A stretch of DNA of 64,000 nucleotides from Hymenobacter sp. 15J16-1T3B. Its GTDB lineage: Bacteria > Bacteroidota > Bacteroidia > Cytophagales > Hymenobacteraceae. The stretch's first letter is position 1; the number at the start of each line of letters is the position of its first letter. The translations under genes and the position numbers were made by a program. Location: the NCBI RefSeq assembly GCF_020711235.1, contig NZ_JAJFAV010000002.1, positions 558,001-622,000 of the forward strand. Direction: 5' to 3'. The notes below the pieces were generated by a model, which saw only the letters and a list, made by a program, of their open reading frames with translations, was not told where the DNA came from and searched no databases. This document shows positions 19,444-27,574 of the stretch, in pieces.

Positions 19444-19474
19444 GTCATTGCAAGCAACGCGACGCAATCCTTCC
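19444..19474 (+). repeat. REP-like element, left arm
   Basis: A 31-base element starting GTCATTGCAAGCAACGCG and ending GCAATCCTTCC. Its reverse complement occurs at 19593-19623 with a single mismatch. Elements with GTCATTGCGAG...GCAATCC ends are common extragenic repeats in several phyla. Confidence 0.8.
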
Positions 19475-19512
19475 CCTCGCGGCACGACGGCCCAACGGCA
19501 GAAGCGAAAATA

Positions 19513-19551
19513 ACCCCGCCCGAAACTGCAGATGCCAGTTCCGGGCGGGGT
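19513..19551. terminator. Bidirectional terminator between DUF6268 and ppk1
   Basis: Stem ACCCCGCCCG with CGGGCGGGGT, extended after one mismatch by AACTG/CAGTT around a 7-nt loop. It is flanked by AAAATA on the left and GGTTTT on the right, so it can work on both strands. It lies between the two REP-like arms. Confidence 0.8.
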
Positions 19552-19592
19552 GGTTTTCGGGCAGTAGGTATTGGGGCGGCGTTGTTACTGGA

Positions 19593-19623
19593 GGAAGGAT
19601 TGCGTCGCGTTGCTCGCAATGAC
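19593..19623 (-). repeat. REP-like element, right arm
   Basis: Inverted partner of 19444-19474 (30 of 31 bases). A further fragment CCTCCTCGCAATGAC follows at about 19644-19658, so at least three element ends cluster in this 260-base gap. Confidence 0.8.
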
Positions 19624-19684
19624 TGCTTCCCGAACCCGCCATGCCTCCTCGCAATGACAGCGGGGTGGGCCGGCGGGAGCTTGG

Positions 19685-21778
19685 CTACTTGCGGCGCTTT
19701 TTGCGCAGGTACTCGTAGGTGGCCTGCTGGGCCCGCACGGGCTTTTCCTCGGCGCCGTCGCGCAGGTACTGGTTTTGCCAGTCGCGCGACTTTTGGTTGT
19801 CCTGGCGCTGCAGATCGAGCAGGTGGCGCACCTCGCGGCGCACGTCGGGGTCGTAGAGGGGAAAGGCCACTTCCACGCGCCGGTCGAGGTTGCGCGACAT
19901 CCAGTCGGCCGAGGCCACGTAGATGCGCTCCTGCCCGCCGTTGCCGAACACGTACACCCGGGCGTGCTCCAGGTAGCGGTCGACAAGGCCGCGCTGCTGA
20001 ATGTTTTCGCTCTGACCCGCTGCGCCCGGTATCAGGCACGATATGCCGCGAATGAGCAGCTCCACCCGCACGCCGGCCTGGCTGGCCTCGTAAAGCTTGC
20101 GGATCATGCCCTCGTCCTGCAGCGCGTTCAGCTTCAAGATGATGTAGGCCTCCTGGCCCGCGCGGGCGTGCTCGATTTCCACGTCGATGAGATGATTCAG
20201 GCGCTGGCGCAGCTCGAACGGCGCCACCAGCAGGTGCCCGAAGGGCGCGGGCGTTTCGCGGGAGCGGAAGAAGTCGAAGATGCGGGCCACCTCGGTGGTC
20301 AGCCGCTCGTCGGCCGTGAAGAGGCCGTGGTCGGCGTACACGTGGGAGGTGTCCTCGTTGAAGTTGCCGGTGCTCAGGTAGGCGTAGTGCCGCGGGGCGC
20401 CGTCCTCCTGCCGCGTGATGAGCAGCAGCTTGGCGTGCACCTTCAGCTCGGGCACCCCGTAGATGACCACCGCGCCGGCGCGCTCCAATTTTTCGGCCCA
20501 GCGGATGTTGGATTCCTCGTCGAAGCGGGCTTTTAGCTCCACCACCACGGTCACGCGCTTGCCGTTTTTGGCGGCTTTCAGCAAGGCTTTGGCCACCTCG
20601 CTTTTGCCGGCCACGCGGTAGAGCGTGATGCTCACCTCGGTTACGGCCGGGTCCTTGGCCGCCTCTTTGATCAGGCGCGTGACGTAGTCGAACGACTGGT
20701 AGGGGTAGTGGATGAGGTGGTCGTGCTGGGCCACGGCGGCCAGCAAGCTCTCTTCCTTGGCGCGCGGCAGCGAGGGATGGGGCAGGGCGTTTTGCGGCGG
20801 GTACTGCAGCTCCTTGAGCCCGAAGCCCGGAAAGCCGAAAAAGTCGCGGAAGTTGTGGTAGCGGCTGCCTTCCACCAGTTCGTCCTTGCCGATACCGGTT
20901 TTCTGCATCACGGCCCGCAGCGCCGGCTTGGGCATGGTCGGGTCGTAGAGCAGGCGCGCGGGGTAGCCGGTTTCGCGCTTTTGCAGGCTGCTCTTGATTT
21001 TGGCCAGCAGGTTGCCCGACACCTCTTCCTGGATGTCCAACTCCGCGTCGCGCGACATCTTGATGCTGCTCACTTCCACCGTCTGGTACTTCGGAAACAG
21101 CTCGTGGGCGCAGCAGCGCACCACGTCGTCGAGAAACATCACGTAGTGCTCCGCGCCTTGGTCGGGCAATTGCACGAACCGGCCGCCGTGGCGCTTGGTG
21201 GGCAGCTCCAGTACCAGCACGCGCTCCTCGTCCGCGTCCTTTTTGCCCTTCACGTGCCCGGTCAGGTACACCACCAGGTAGGTGACCTGGTCTTTAAGGA
21301 ACAGGTGGTGCAGGTTGTCGTCGAGCACGATGGGGGAGAGCAAATCCTGCACCCGGGCGCGGAAATACTCCTGCACCCACTGCCGCTGCTCGGCGCTCAG
21401 GTCGTGCTCCGTGACGAGGTGAATGTGCTGGCGGTGCAGCTCGGGCAGGATCTGGTTGCGAAACGTGTCGCCGAATACCTCCTGTTGCCGGCCCACTTCG
21501 GCCAGCACCTGCTGCAGCTGCTCGGCCGGGTCGTCGCCGAGCTTTGCGCGGGTTTTGCGCTTGAGGTTCTGCAGGCGGCGCAGCGTGGCCACGCGCACTT
21601 TGAAATACTCGTCGAGGTTGGAGGAAAAAATGGCCAGAAACTTTAGGCGCTCCAGCAAAGGTACCTCGGGGTTCTGGGCCTCCTGCAGTACGCGGGCGTT
21701 GAAGGTGAGCCAGCTTTGCTCGCGGTTAAGCAGCGTCGGCTCGGCGGACGGCGGCGGTGTGGGGGCGTCGTGCGGCAT
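19685..21778 (-). CDS. ppk1: Polyphosphate kinase 1
   Basis: A 697-residue protein of the usual length for PPK1, which polymerises the terminal phosphate of ATP into polyphosphate through a phosphohistidine. The N-terminal domain opens with LLNREQSWLTFNARVLQEA and FSSNLDEYFKVRV. The catalytic core has VSITLYRVAGKSEVAKALL, the phosphorylated-His region LKVHAKLLLITR and YAYLSTGNFNEDT. The C-terminus includes GISCLIPG and ADWMSRNLDRRVEV. All hallmark blocks are present. It lies 90 bases downstream of sixA on the same strand and may share its transcript. The product would be cytosolic or membrane-peripheral and serve phosphate storage and stress responses. Confidence 0.97.
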   Translation of the reverse strand: MPHDAPTPPPSAEPTLLNREQSWLTFNARVLQEAQNPEVPLLERLKFLAIFSSNLDEYFKVRVATLRRLQNLKRKTRAKLGDDPAEQLQQVLAEVGRQQEVFGDTFRNQILPELHRQHIHLVTEHDLSAEQRQWVQEYFRARVQDLLSPIVLDDNLHHLFLKDQVTYLVVYLTGHVKGKKDADEERVLVLELPTKRHGGRFVQLPDQGAEHYVMFLDDVVRCCAHELFPKYQTVEVSSIKMSRDAELDIQEEVSGNLLAKIKSSLQKRETGYPARLLYDPTMPKPALRAVMQKTGIGKDELVEGSRYHNFRDFFGFPGFGLKELQYPPQNALPHPSLPRAKEESLLAAVAQHDHLIHYPYQSFDYVTRLIKEAAKDPAVTEVSITLYRVAGKSEVAKALLKAAKNGKRVTVVVELKARFDEESNIRWAEKLERAGAVVIYGVPELKVHAKLLLITRQEDGAPRHYAYLSTGNFNEDTSHVYADHGLFTADERLTTEVARIFDFFRSRETPAPFGHLLVAPFELRQRLNHLIDVEIEHARAGQEAYIILKLNALQDEGMIRKLYEASQAGVRVELLIRGISCLIPGAAGQSENIQQRGLVDRYLEHARVYVFGNGGQERIYVASADWMSRNLDRRVEVAFPLYDPDVRREVRHLLDLQRQDNQKSRDWQNQYLRDGAEEKPVRAQQATYEYLRKKRRK

Positions 21779-21868
21779 GGGGCAAAGGGAGTCGGGGAAG
21801 ATGTGAAGCCGTGTACGGAGTCCGGGCTAGCAGATGCACCACTCACAATTTCACAAATTCGCCCTGGG

Positions 21869-22366
21869 TTACTCTTCGTGGTTTTTCGGCGAGTCCACGA
21901 AGTACAGTTCGGCGTTGCTGCGCTGGACGTCGGCCCACCGGTCGGTCTGGAAGTGCAGGCACACCACGGCGGCCGTGGCCATTTCGTGCACGGCGCTCGG
22001 CGAGAGGTAATTCACCGCGTCGGTCATGGTGGGGTTGTGGCCCACCAGCAGTACGCTGCCGGCCTCTTCGGGCAGCTCGTGCACCACACCGACCAAGCGG
22101 TCCAGGTCGGCTTCGTAGATGGCGTCGAGTACCTGAATGCCTTCGGGTGGGTAGTTCAGCTCCTTGGCCACCAGGGCGGCGGTGCTCAGGGCCCGCACGG
22201 CCGGGCTGCTCACCAGCAAATCCAGCTGAATATTGCGCTCGGCCAGGGCCTGGCCCATTTGGGGGGCGTCGGCGCGGCCGCGGTTGTTGAGGGGGCGTTC
22301 TTTGTCGCTGAGCCCGTCGAAGTTCCAGCTCGACTTGGCGTGGCGCATCAGGTACAGGATTTTCAT
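21869..22366 (-). CDS. sixA: Phosphohistidine phosphatase SixA family
   Basis: A 165-residue single-domain histidine phosphatase. The catalytic RH pair is at residues 8-9 (LYLMRHAKSSW) and the second conserved His at about 110 (VLLVGHNPTMTD). LVSSPAVRALSTA carries the phosphate-pocket Arg. SixA proteins dephosphorylate phosphohistidines, classically in phosphotransfer proteins. Whether that holds here is not shown, and a small-molecule phosphatase is possible. It precedes ppk1, whose enzyme uses a phosphohistidine intermediate, so a link to polyphosphate metabolism is tempting but unproven. Confidence 0.9.
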   Translation of the reverse strand: MKILYLMRHAKSSWNFDGLSDKERPLNNRGRADAPQMGQALAERNIQLDLLVSSPAVRALSTAALVAKELNYPPEGIQVLDAIYEADLDRLVGVVHELPEEAGSVLLVGHNPTMTDAVNYLSPSAVHEMATAAVVCLHFQTDRWADVQRSNAELYFVDSPKNHEE

Positions 22367-22448
22367 GGGAAGAGGGGGGAGTAGGGGTGGCGGGCTTCTT
22401 TACTGAAGCCCGTCAAAAATGGTTATCTGCTCGGCAGGGGCCAAAATA

Positions 22449-22479
22449 AAACCCGCTCCACCAGGGGCGGAGCGGGTTT
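22449..22479 (-). terminator. Rho-independent terminator after the first M43 protease
   Basis: An 11-bp perfect stem, AAACCCGCTCC with GGAGCGGGTTT. On the minus strand it is followed by a T-rich TTATTTTGG, and it lies 56 bases past the stop of the gene ending at 22535. Confidence 0.88.
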
Positions 22480-22534
22480 GAACGTGGTAAGTGTGACGGC
22501 GGCGCCGGGGCGCCGCGGGCCTGCCGGGCAGGAA

Positions 22535-24247
22535 TTATTGCTTCACGAAGCGCTGGTGCACCACCGTGCCGCCGTCGGTCAGGCGCAGGGTGTACACGCC
22601 GGCCGGCAGCTGCTGCACTTCCAGCAGGCCCGAGCCGTCGTAGCGCACCTGCTTCATGCTGGCGCCGCGGGCGTCGAATACCTCCACCTGCACATCGGCG
22701 GCTTTGTGCTCGGCCGGCAGCACCAGGTTCAGCACGTCGCTGGTCGGGTTCGGGAACAGCTTGTAGTCGGCTACCGCGGCCTTGGCCGATTCGGCGGTGC
22801 GCAGGCCACCCGAGATGGTGATGGCGTAGTCCTCGGTTTCGCCGTAGCTGTAAGAGCCGCAGCTGGTCGTGGCCGAGTTGTCGCTCATTACTACGCGCAT
22901 GCGGGTGGTGCCGTTTTTGGCCGTGCTCGGCACCGTGAAGGCGCTGCTCAGCGTGGTGCTGGCGCTGCTGCTGCGGCTGGCCACCAGCTCCCCGGCGTCG
23001 GTGAACACGCCGTTTTGGTTGTAGTCGATGTACACCTTCCAGTACTCGGTGTAAGCCGTGCTGGAGTAGCCGGCCGAGTAGTAGATGGTTTGGGCCGAGC
23101 CGGCCGCCACCGTGGTGCCCAGGGCCGTGCCGTCGTAGTAGCCGGCGTTGGCGCCCGAGCTGCGGTTGATGGAGCCCAGCTGCACCAGGTCAATCCACTC
23201 GTAGCTTACGCTGCTGCCCTTGGAGGCACAGTACGATACCGGAGTGGGCGTGCCACCGCCGCCGGGAGCCGTGCCGCCGGCCGAGGTTAGCAGGCCCACC
23301 CGGGCGCCGCCCGAGGCAAACAGCGCGTTCATGCGCGAGGACTGGCCCGTCGAGAACATGTACATGGCCGCGTCGTCCACGTAGTCCATGTAGTTCATGA
23401 ACATGTCGCTGGTGTTCGAGCACGAGGGGTTCGGGTAGGTCGGCGTGCCGTAGTTTTCGTCGGCCTGGTTGGGCGTGTCCGATACGTTGTCGGTGCCGGT
23501 GCAAGCCGTGCCGTCGTCGCCCCAGATGTGGTTCAGGTTCAGCCAGTGGCCTACTTCGTGGGTCGCGGTGCGGCCCAGGTTGAAGGGCGCCACGGCCGAA
23601 CCGCCTTTGCCGAAGGCCGTGGTCAGAATCACCACGCCATCGGTAGCGGCCGCGCCGCCGGGAAACTGCGCGTAGCCCAGCACGCCGCCCGAGAGGTTGC
23701 ACACCCACAGGTTCAGGTACTTGCTGGAATTCCACGCGTCAAGGCCGCCGGTGCTAGCCTTCTTCATCGCGTCGTTGGTGCCCCACGAGGTGGTGGAGGT
23801 TTGCTTCCGCTCGATGCCGGTGGTAGCAGCGCCGGTGGGCGTCTGCTTGGCCAGCACGAATTGCACGCCGACGTTGGCCACCAGCCCGGCAAACGCCGAC
23901 GGGGTCTTAGTGTAGTCGGTGTTGGTTTTGCTGTAGTCCTGGTTCAGCACGTCAATCTGCGACTGAATCTGGGCGTCGGAAATGTTCTGCGCCGTGGTGT
24001 TGTAGAGCACGTGCACCACCACCGGGATGGTCACCACCGCGTTGGTGCGCTGGGCGACGTTGCCCTTGTTGGCCAGGAACGCCTGCGTCTGCGACTCGAT
24101 GGCGGCGCGGCGCCCGGCCAGCGTGGGGTCGGCGGCGAGTTGCGCTTCGAAGTTGTCAACGGTGGCGCACTTGCGGAGCGACTGCGCCTGGGCGGCGGAA
24201 GTCAGCAAGCCCATGCACGCCAATGCAGCGTAAAGGGTTTTTTTCAT
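22535..24247 (-). CDS. M43 zinc metalloprotease with GEVED domain and T9SS sorting domain
   Basis: A 570-residue secreted protease. Residues 1-22 are a signal peptide. The pappalysin-type (M43) catalytic motif HEVGHWLNLNHIWGD spans 230-244 with H230, E231, H234 and H240; the Met-turn MNYMDYVDD follows at about 290. From about 335 to 485 is a GEVED domain (WKVYIDYNQNGVFTDAGELV and GETEDYAITI). The last 80 residues are a T9SS type A sorting domain starting LFPNPTSDVLN and ending HQRFVKQ. It should be exported through the outer membrane, where the sorting domain is removed. A paralogue without the GEVED domain lies directly upstream on the same strand, but each has its own terminator. Confidence 0.95.
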   Translation of the reverse strand: MKKTLYAALACMGLLTSAAQAQSLRKCATVDNFEAQLAADPTLAGRRAAIESQTQAFLANKGNVAQRTNAVVTIPVVVHVLYNTTAQNISDAQIQSQIDVLNQDYSKTNTDYTKTPSAFAGLVANVGVQFVLAKQTPTGAATTGIERKQTSTTSWGTNDAMKKASTGGLDAWNSSKYLNLWVCNLSGGVLGYAQFPGGAAATDGVVILTTAFGKGGSAVAPFNLGRTATHEVGHWLNLNHIWGDDGTACTGTDNVSDTPNQADENYGTPTYPNPSCSNTSDMFMNYMDYVDDAAMYMFSTGQSSRMNALFASGGARVGLLTSAGGTAPGGGGTPTPVSYCASKGSSVSYEWIDLVQLGSINRSSGANAGYYDGTALGTTVAAGSAQTIYYSAGYSSTAYTEYWKVYIDYNQNGVFTDAGELVASRSSSASTTLSSAFTVPSTAKNGTTRMRVVMSDNSATTSCGSYSYGETEDYAITISGGLRTAESAKAAVADYKLFPNPTSDVLNLVLPAEHKAADVQVEVFDARGASMKQVRYDGSGLLEVQQLPAGVYTLRLTDGGTVVHQRFVKQ

Positions 24248-24472
24248 GAAAAAGGGGTTGGTTGTGGAAAAAGAGGGGCGTTAGGACTTTTTGAAAGTCG
24301 GGGCGGCAAGTATTGAAATATTTACCTTGCTAACAAGTGTTTGTTGAAAAAATGTTTGAAAATGGCGCCGTTATCGTTCTTATTATGAATAATTTCCACA
24401 ACCAATGTAGGTATCGGTATGAGTTGCGCACCGGTGGTTTTATCGGATGAGTACAATTTGCCGGGAAAGCAA

Positions 24473-24506
24473 AAAAGCGCCCTTCCCGGCTGGGAAGGGC
24501 GCTTTT
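24473..24506 (-). terminator. Rho-independent terminator after the second M43 protease
   Basis: A 15-bp perfect stem, AAAAGCGCCCTTCCC with GGGAAGGGCGCTTTT, with a 4-nt loop and further T residues on the minus strand. It lies 25 bases past the stop of the gene ending at 24532. Confidence 0.92.
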
Positions 24507-24531
24507 GGCAAGATTGGTCGGGGCATTGAGC

Positions 24532-25797
24532 CTATTCCTTCATGAAGCTCTTCTGCACCGTTTGCTGGCCGTCGTTGATGGCCACGCGGTACAAGCCTTT
24601 GTTCAGGCCCTGCACGTCGAGTTGGCCGGTGGCGGCGTTGTAGCGGGCGGCTTTCATCAGCTGGCCGTGGATGTCATACACTTCCACGCTGGCGTTGGCG
24701 GTGCGCGCGCCCACGGCGTCGGTCAGGGTCAGCGTCGTCGAAGCCGGATTGGGGTACAGCGAGTACGAAGCCAGCATGGTGCGCGGAGCCGTGCCGCCGG
24801 TCGAGGTCAGCAGCGAGGCGCGGGCGCCGCCGGCGCCGAACAGCGCGTTCATGCGCGACGACTGGCCGGTGGTGAACATGTACATGCACTGGTCGTAGGT
24901 GTAGTCCATGTAGTTCATCGACATGTCGCCCTGGTTGCTGCAGGTCACGTGCGGGAAAGCCGGGCAGCCGCCGTTGCTGGTTTGCTGGGTCGGCGTGTCC
25001 GACACGAGGTCGTTGCCGCAGGTGGCGTCGCCCCAGATGTGGCGCAGGTTCAGCCAGTGGCCGATTTCGTGGGTCGCGGTGCGGCCTTTGTTGTAGTTGG
25101 TCGCCGAGCCGCCGGGCACCGACGAGTAAAGCACCACTACGCCGTCGGTAGCCGCGGCGCCGCCGGGAAACTGCGCGTAGCCCAGCAGGCCCTGGCCCAG
25201 GTTGCACAGCCACAGGTTCAAATACTTATCAGCCGGCCACGCGTCGTCGCCGCCTTTGCTGGAGTACTTCACGAAGTCGTTCGAGCTGAACGAGCGGGTT
25301 TTGGTTTGCTTGCGCACCACGCCGGTGGTATTGGCACCGTTGGGGTCGCGCTTGGCCAGCACAAACTGGATGTTGGTGTTGGCGGCTAGGCCGGCGTAGA
25401 GGGCGGGCGTGTTGGCCACGTCCGCATTCAGCTTGGCGTAGTCCTGGTTGAGCTGAGCAATCTGCGCGTCAATCTGCGACTGGGGCACGTTTTGGGCGCT
25501 GGTGTTATACACCACGTGCACCACCACCGGGATGGTCACTACCGCGTTGGTGCGGTTCATGGTGGGGTTAGCAACGAAGTTGCGGGTCTGGGCTTCGATA
25601 GCGGCCATGCGCTGGCTCATGGCCGGGTCGGCGGCCATCTGGGCGGCTAGCACTTCCATCGAGGCACACTGACGGCCGGGCGTCTCCATCTGGGGTTGCA
25701 CCGATGGTACTACGGCGCGGCCGGCATCCTGTGCCGTGGCGGGCAACAGGGCGGCAAAGCTCAGACCAAATGTTAGGGCGTAGAACGTTTTCTTCAT
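24532..25797 (-). CDS. M43 zinc metalloprotease with T9SS sorting domain
   Basis: A 421-residue secreted protease, paralogous to its downstream neighbour. Residues 1-23 are a signal peptide. The zinc motif HEIGHWLNLRHIWGD is at 243-257 (H243, E244, H247, H253) and the Met-turn region MNYMDYTYDQ follows. Both share LGYAQFPGGAAATDGVV and PVVVHVVYNT. The C-terminal 80 residues are a T9SS sorting domain starting YSLYPNPASTTL. The intervening GEVED domain of the neighbour is missing, so this is the minimal form. It is probably an extracellular protein-degrading enzyme. The upstream 220 bases are AT-rich and probably hold its promoter. Confidence 0.95.
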   Translation of the reverse strand: MKKTFYALTFGLSFAALLPATAQDAGRAVVPSVQPQMETPGRQCASMEVLAAQMAADPAMSQRMAAIEAQTRNFVANPTMNRTNAVVTIPVVVHVVYNTSAQNVPQSQIDAQIAQLNQDYAKLNADVANTPALYAGLAANTNIQFVLAKRDPNGANTTGVVRKQTKTRSFSSNDFVKYSSKGGDDAWPADKYLNLWLCNLGQGLLGYAQFPGGAAATDGVVVLYSSVPGGSATNYNKGRTATHEIGHWLNLRHIWGDATCGNDLVSDTPTQQTSNGGCPAFPHVTCSNQGDMSMNYMDYTYDQCMYMFTTGQSSRMNALFGAGGARASLLTSTGGTAPRTMLASYSLYPNPASTTLTLTDAVGARTANASVEVYDIHGQLMKAARYNAATGQLDVQGLNKGLYRVAINDGQQTVQKSFMKE

Positions 25798-25959
25798 ACT
25801 GGGGTTTGGTGGTTGTGTTGGCGAAAATTGTCTTGTAATAGACGAATAGCTTTACATAAAAGCAAAAAAATGGTTGCTAAATTTTAAATTAGGCAAATAC
25901 TATGTGTTTATGAGCGAGGAAAATAAAATGTCAATAGAAGCTGAATAGGGCAAAAAGAA

Positions 25960-25987
25960 GAGCCTGACCAGGGGACAGGCTCTCGAT
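25960..25987 (-). terminator. Terminator after hflX
   Basis: A 7-bp stem GAGCCTG/CAGGCTC with a 9-nt loop, followed on the minus strand by TTCTTTTTG. It lies 38 bases past the hflX stop at 26020. Confidence 0.75.
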
Positions 25988-26019
25988 AAAAACAGGATTT
26001 TGTACGGATAAGCGCAAGC

Positions 26020-27384
26020 CTATTCCTCGGCACTGTAGGCCGATAAATCCGGGAACGGCGGGTGGCCGGGGTACTGCTGCTCGTAGATGGCGCGCAGGCG
26101 GCGCGAAATCATGCTGCGCAGCTCGTCGATGTTCTGCCGCTCCTGGGCCGAAATGAAAATGACCGGGTCGTGCAGGCGGGCCATGTAGGAGGCCTGCAAC
26201 TGCTCCAGCGTGGGGCGCTGTTGCACGTCGTCGGCGTGGTGCAGGTCCTCGGCGTGGTCGGGCTCCACGGCGTGCAGGTGGGCGGCCGGGTCCACGTCGG
26301 TCTGGTACTGGTCGATTTTGTTGAACACCAGCAGCGTGGGCTTTTCGGCCGCGCCGATGTCCTTGAGCGTGTCGTTGACCACCTGAATGTGTTCCTCGAA
26401 CATGGGGTGCGAGATGTCAACCACGTGCAGCAGCAGGTCGGCTTCGCGGATTTCGTCCAGGGTCGACTTAAAGCTCTCGATCAGGCGGGTGGGCAGCTTG
26501 CGGATAAACCCGACGGTGTCGGACAAGAGGAAGGGCACGTTGTCGAGCACCACTTTGCGCACCGTCGAGTCGAGGGTAGCGAAGAGCTTGTTTTCGGCAA
26601 ACACGTCGGTGCGGGCCAGCAGGTTCATCAGCGTGCTTTTGCCCACGTTGGTGTAGCCCACCAAGGCCACGCGCAAAATGCCGGTGCGGGCCTTGCGCTG
26701 GGTCTGGCTTTGCTTGTCGAATTCCTGGAGCTGGTCCTTGAGCAGGCTGATCCGGTCGCGCACCACGCGGCGGTCCGTCTCGATTTCCCGTTCGCCCGGA
26801 CCGCGCATGCCCACGCCGCCGCGCTGCTTGTCCAAGTGACTCCAGAGGCCGGTGAGGCGCGGGAGCAGGTATTGGTACTGGGCCAGTTCCACCTGGGTGC
26901 GGGAAGTGGCCGTTTTGGCGCGCGAGGCGAAGATGTCGAGGATGAGCAGGGTGCGGTCGAGGATTTTGACCTTCAGTTCGGCCTCCAGGTTGCGCAGCTG
27001 CGAGGGCGACAGGTCGTCGTCGAAAATGACCACGCTGCTGCCGTGGTGCTGCACGTAGGCGCGGATTTCTTCCAGCTTACCCGAGCCGACGAAGGTGCGC
27101 AGGTCGGGCTTTTCCAGCTTCTGGATGAAGCGTTTGGTGGGCACGGTGCCGGCCGTTTCGGTCAGGAAGGCCAGTTCGTCGAGGTATTCGGTGGTCAGCG
27201 CGTCGTCCTGGCGCTTGTCGGGCACGGCCACCAACACGGCGGTTTCCTGCTCCAGCGAAGTTTCGTAGGTGGCGTCTTTGTTGCCCTTGGCCAGAATGCG
27301 GCCGGCGCGGCCCTTCACCGAATCGACGGCGCCGGGGTGGCGGGTGCTGTTCTGGCGGCGTTTGGAAGCGGGGCGGTTTGCCAT
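26020..27384 (-). CDS. hflX: GTPase HflX
   Basis: A 454-residue ribosome-associated GTPase that helps split stalled or stressed 70S ribosomes. The N-terminal HflX domain (about 60-210) includes FVGSGKLEEI and FDDDLSPSQLRNLE; the glycine-rich GGVGMRGPGEREIE linker follows. The G domain has GYTNVGKSTLMN (G1), DTVGFIRKLP (G3), VFNKID (G4) and FISAQERQNI (G5 region). Between G4 and G5 is an acidic, His-rich insertion (about 25 residues, with HLHAVEPDHAEDLHHADD), longer than I expect for this family. I start at ATG 27384 because a -7 element TAGATTTG lies at 27532-27539, overlapping the upstream ORF start at 27534. Residues 1-30 are basic. Confidence 0.95.
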   Translation of the reverse strand: MANRPASKRRQNSTRHPGAVDSVKGRAGRILAKGNKDATYETSLEQETAVLVAVPDKRQDDALTTEYLDELAFLTETAGTVPTKRFIQKLEKPDLRTFVGSGKLEEIRAYVQHHGSSVVIFDDDLSPSQLRNLEAELKVKILDRTLLILDIFASRAKTATSRTQVELAQYQYLLPRLTGLWSHLDKQRGGVGMRGPGEREIETDRRVVRDRISLLKDQLQEFDKQSQTQRKARTGILRVALVGYTNVGKSTLMNLLARTDVFAENKLFATLDSTVRKVVLDNVPFLLSDTVGFIRKLPTRLIESFKSTLDEIREADLLLHVVDISHPMFEEHIQVVNDTLKDIGAAEKPTLLVFNKIDQYQTDVDPAAHLHAVEPDHAEDLHHADDVQQRPTLEQLQASYMARLHDPVIFISAQERQNIDELRSMISRRLRAIYEQQYPGHPPFPDLSAYSAEE

Positions 27385-27531
27385 AAGGAAGTAGTCAGGA
27401 GTAAGGTCGCAGCCGACACGGGCCGGCTGATACAATGGGGTGGGAGTGGTGGCCCGGGCGGCGTGGCCGGCGGCCGCAGGCCGCGCCCGGGCGGAAGCCC
27501 GCCGAAACCGGCTTCCGCTGACAACATACGG

Positions 27532-27539
27532 CAAATCTA
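27532..27539 (-). promoter_or_regulatory. Putative -7 element (TAGATTTG) for hflX
   Basis: A match to Bacteroidota TAnnTTTG on the minus strand, about 150 bases before the hflX start. No clear -33 TTG was found. Confidence 0.4.
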
Positions 27540-27574
27540 CGGCGGGGATGAAGCGCGGCCGCCGGCGCCCGTGC

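Noticed and set aside
19582-20055. A 157-codon frame across the REP-like arm and the end of ppk1
   Set aside because: It is mostly antisense to ppk1 and includes an extragenic repeat, so it is not a gene.
22391-22412. Small hairpin CGGGCTTC/GAAGCCCG upstream of sixA as a riboswitch
   Set aside because: It is a short simple stem between the first M43 terminator and sixA. It has no further structure and is at most a weak terminator.
27396-27500. GC-rich self-complementary stretch in the hflX leader as an attenuator
   Set aside because: Pairing is irregular and expected at this GC content. There is no U tract and no leader peptide.
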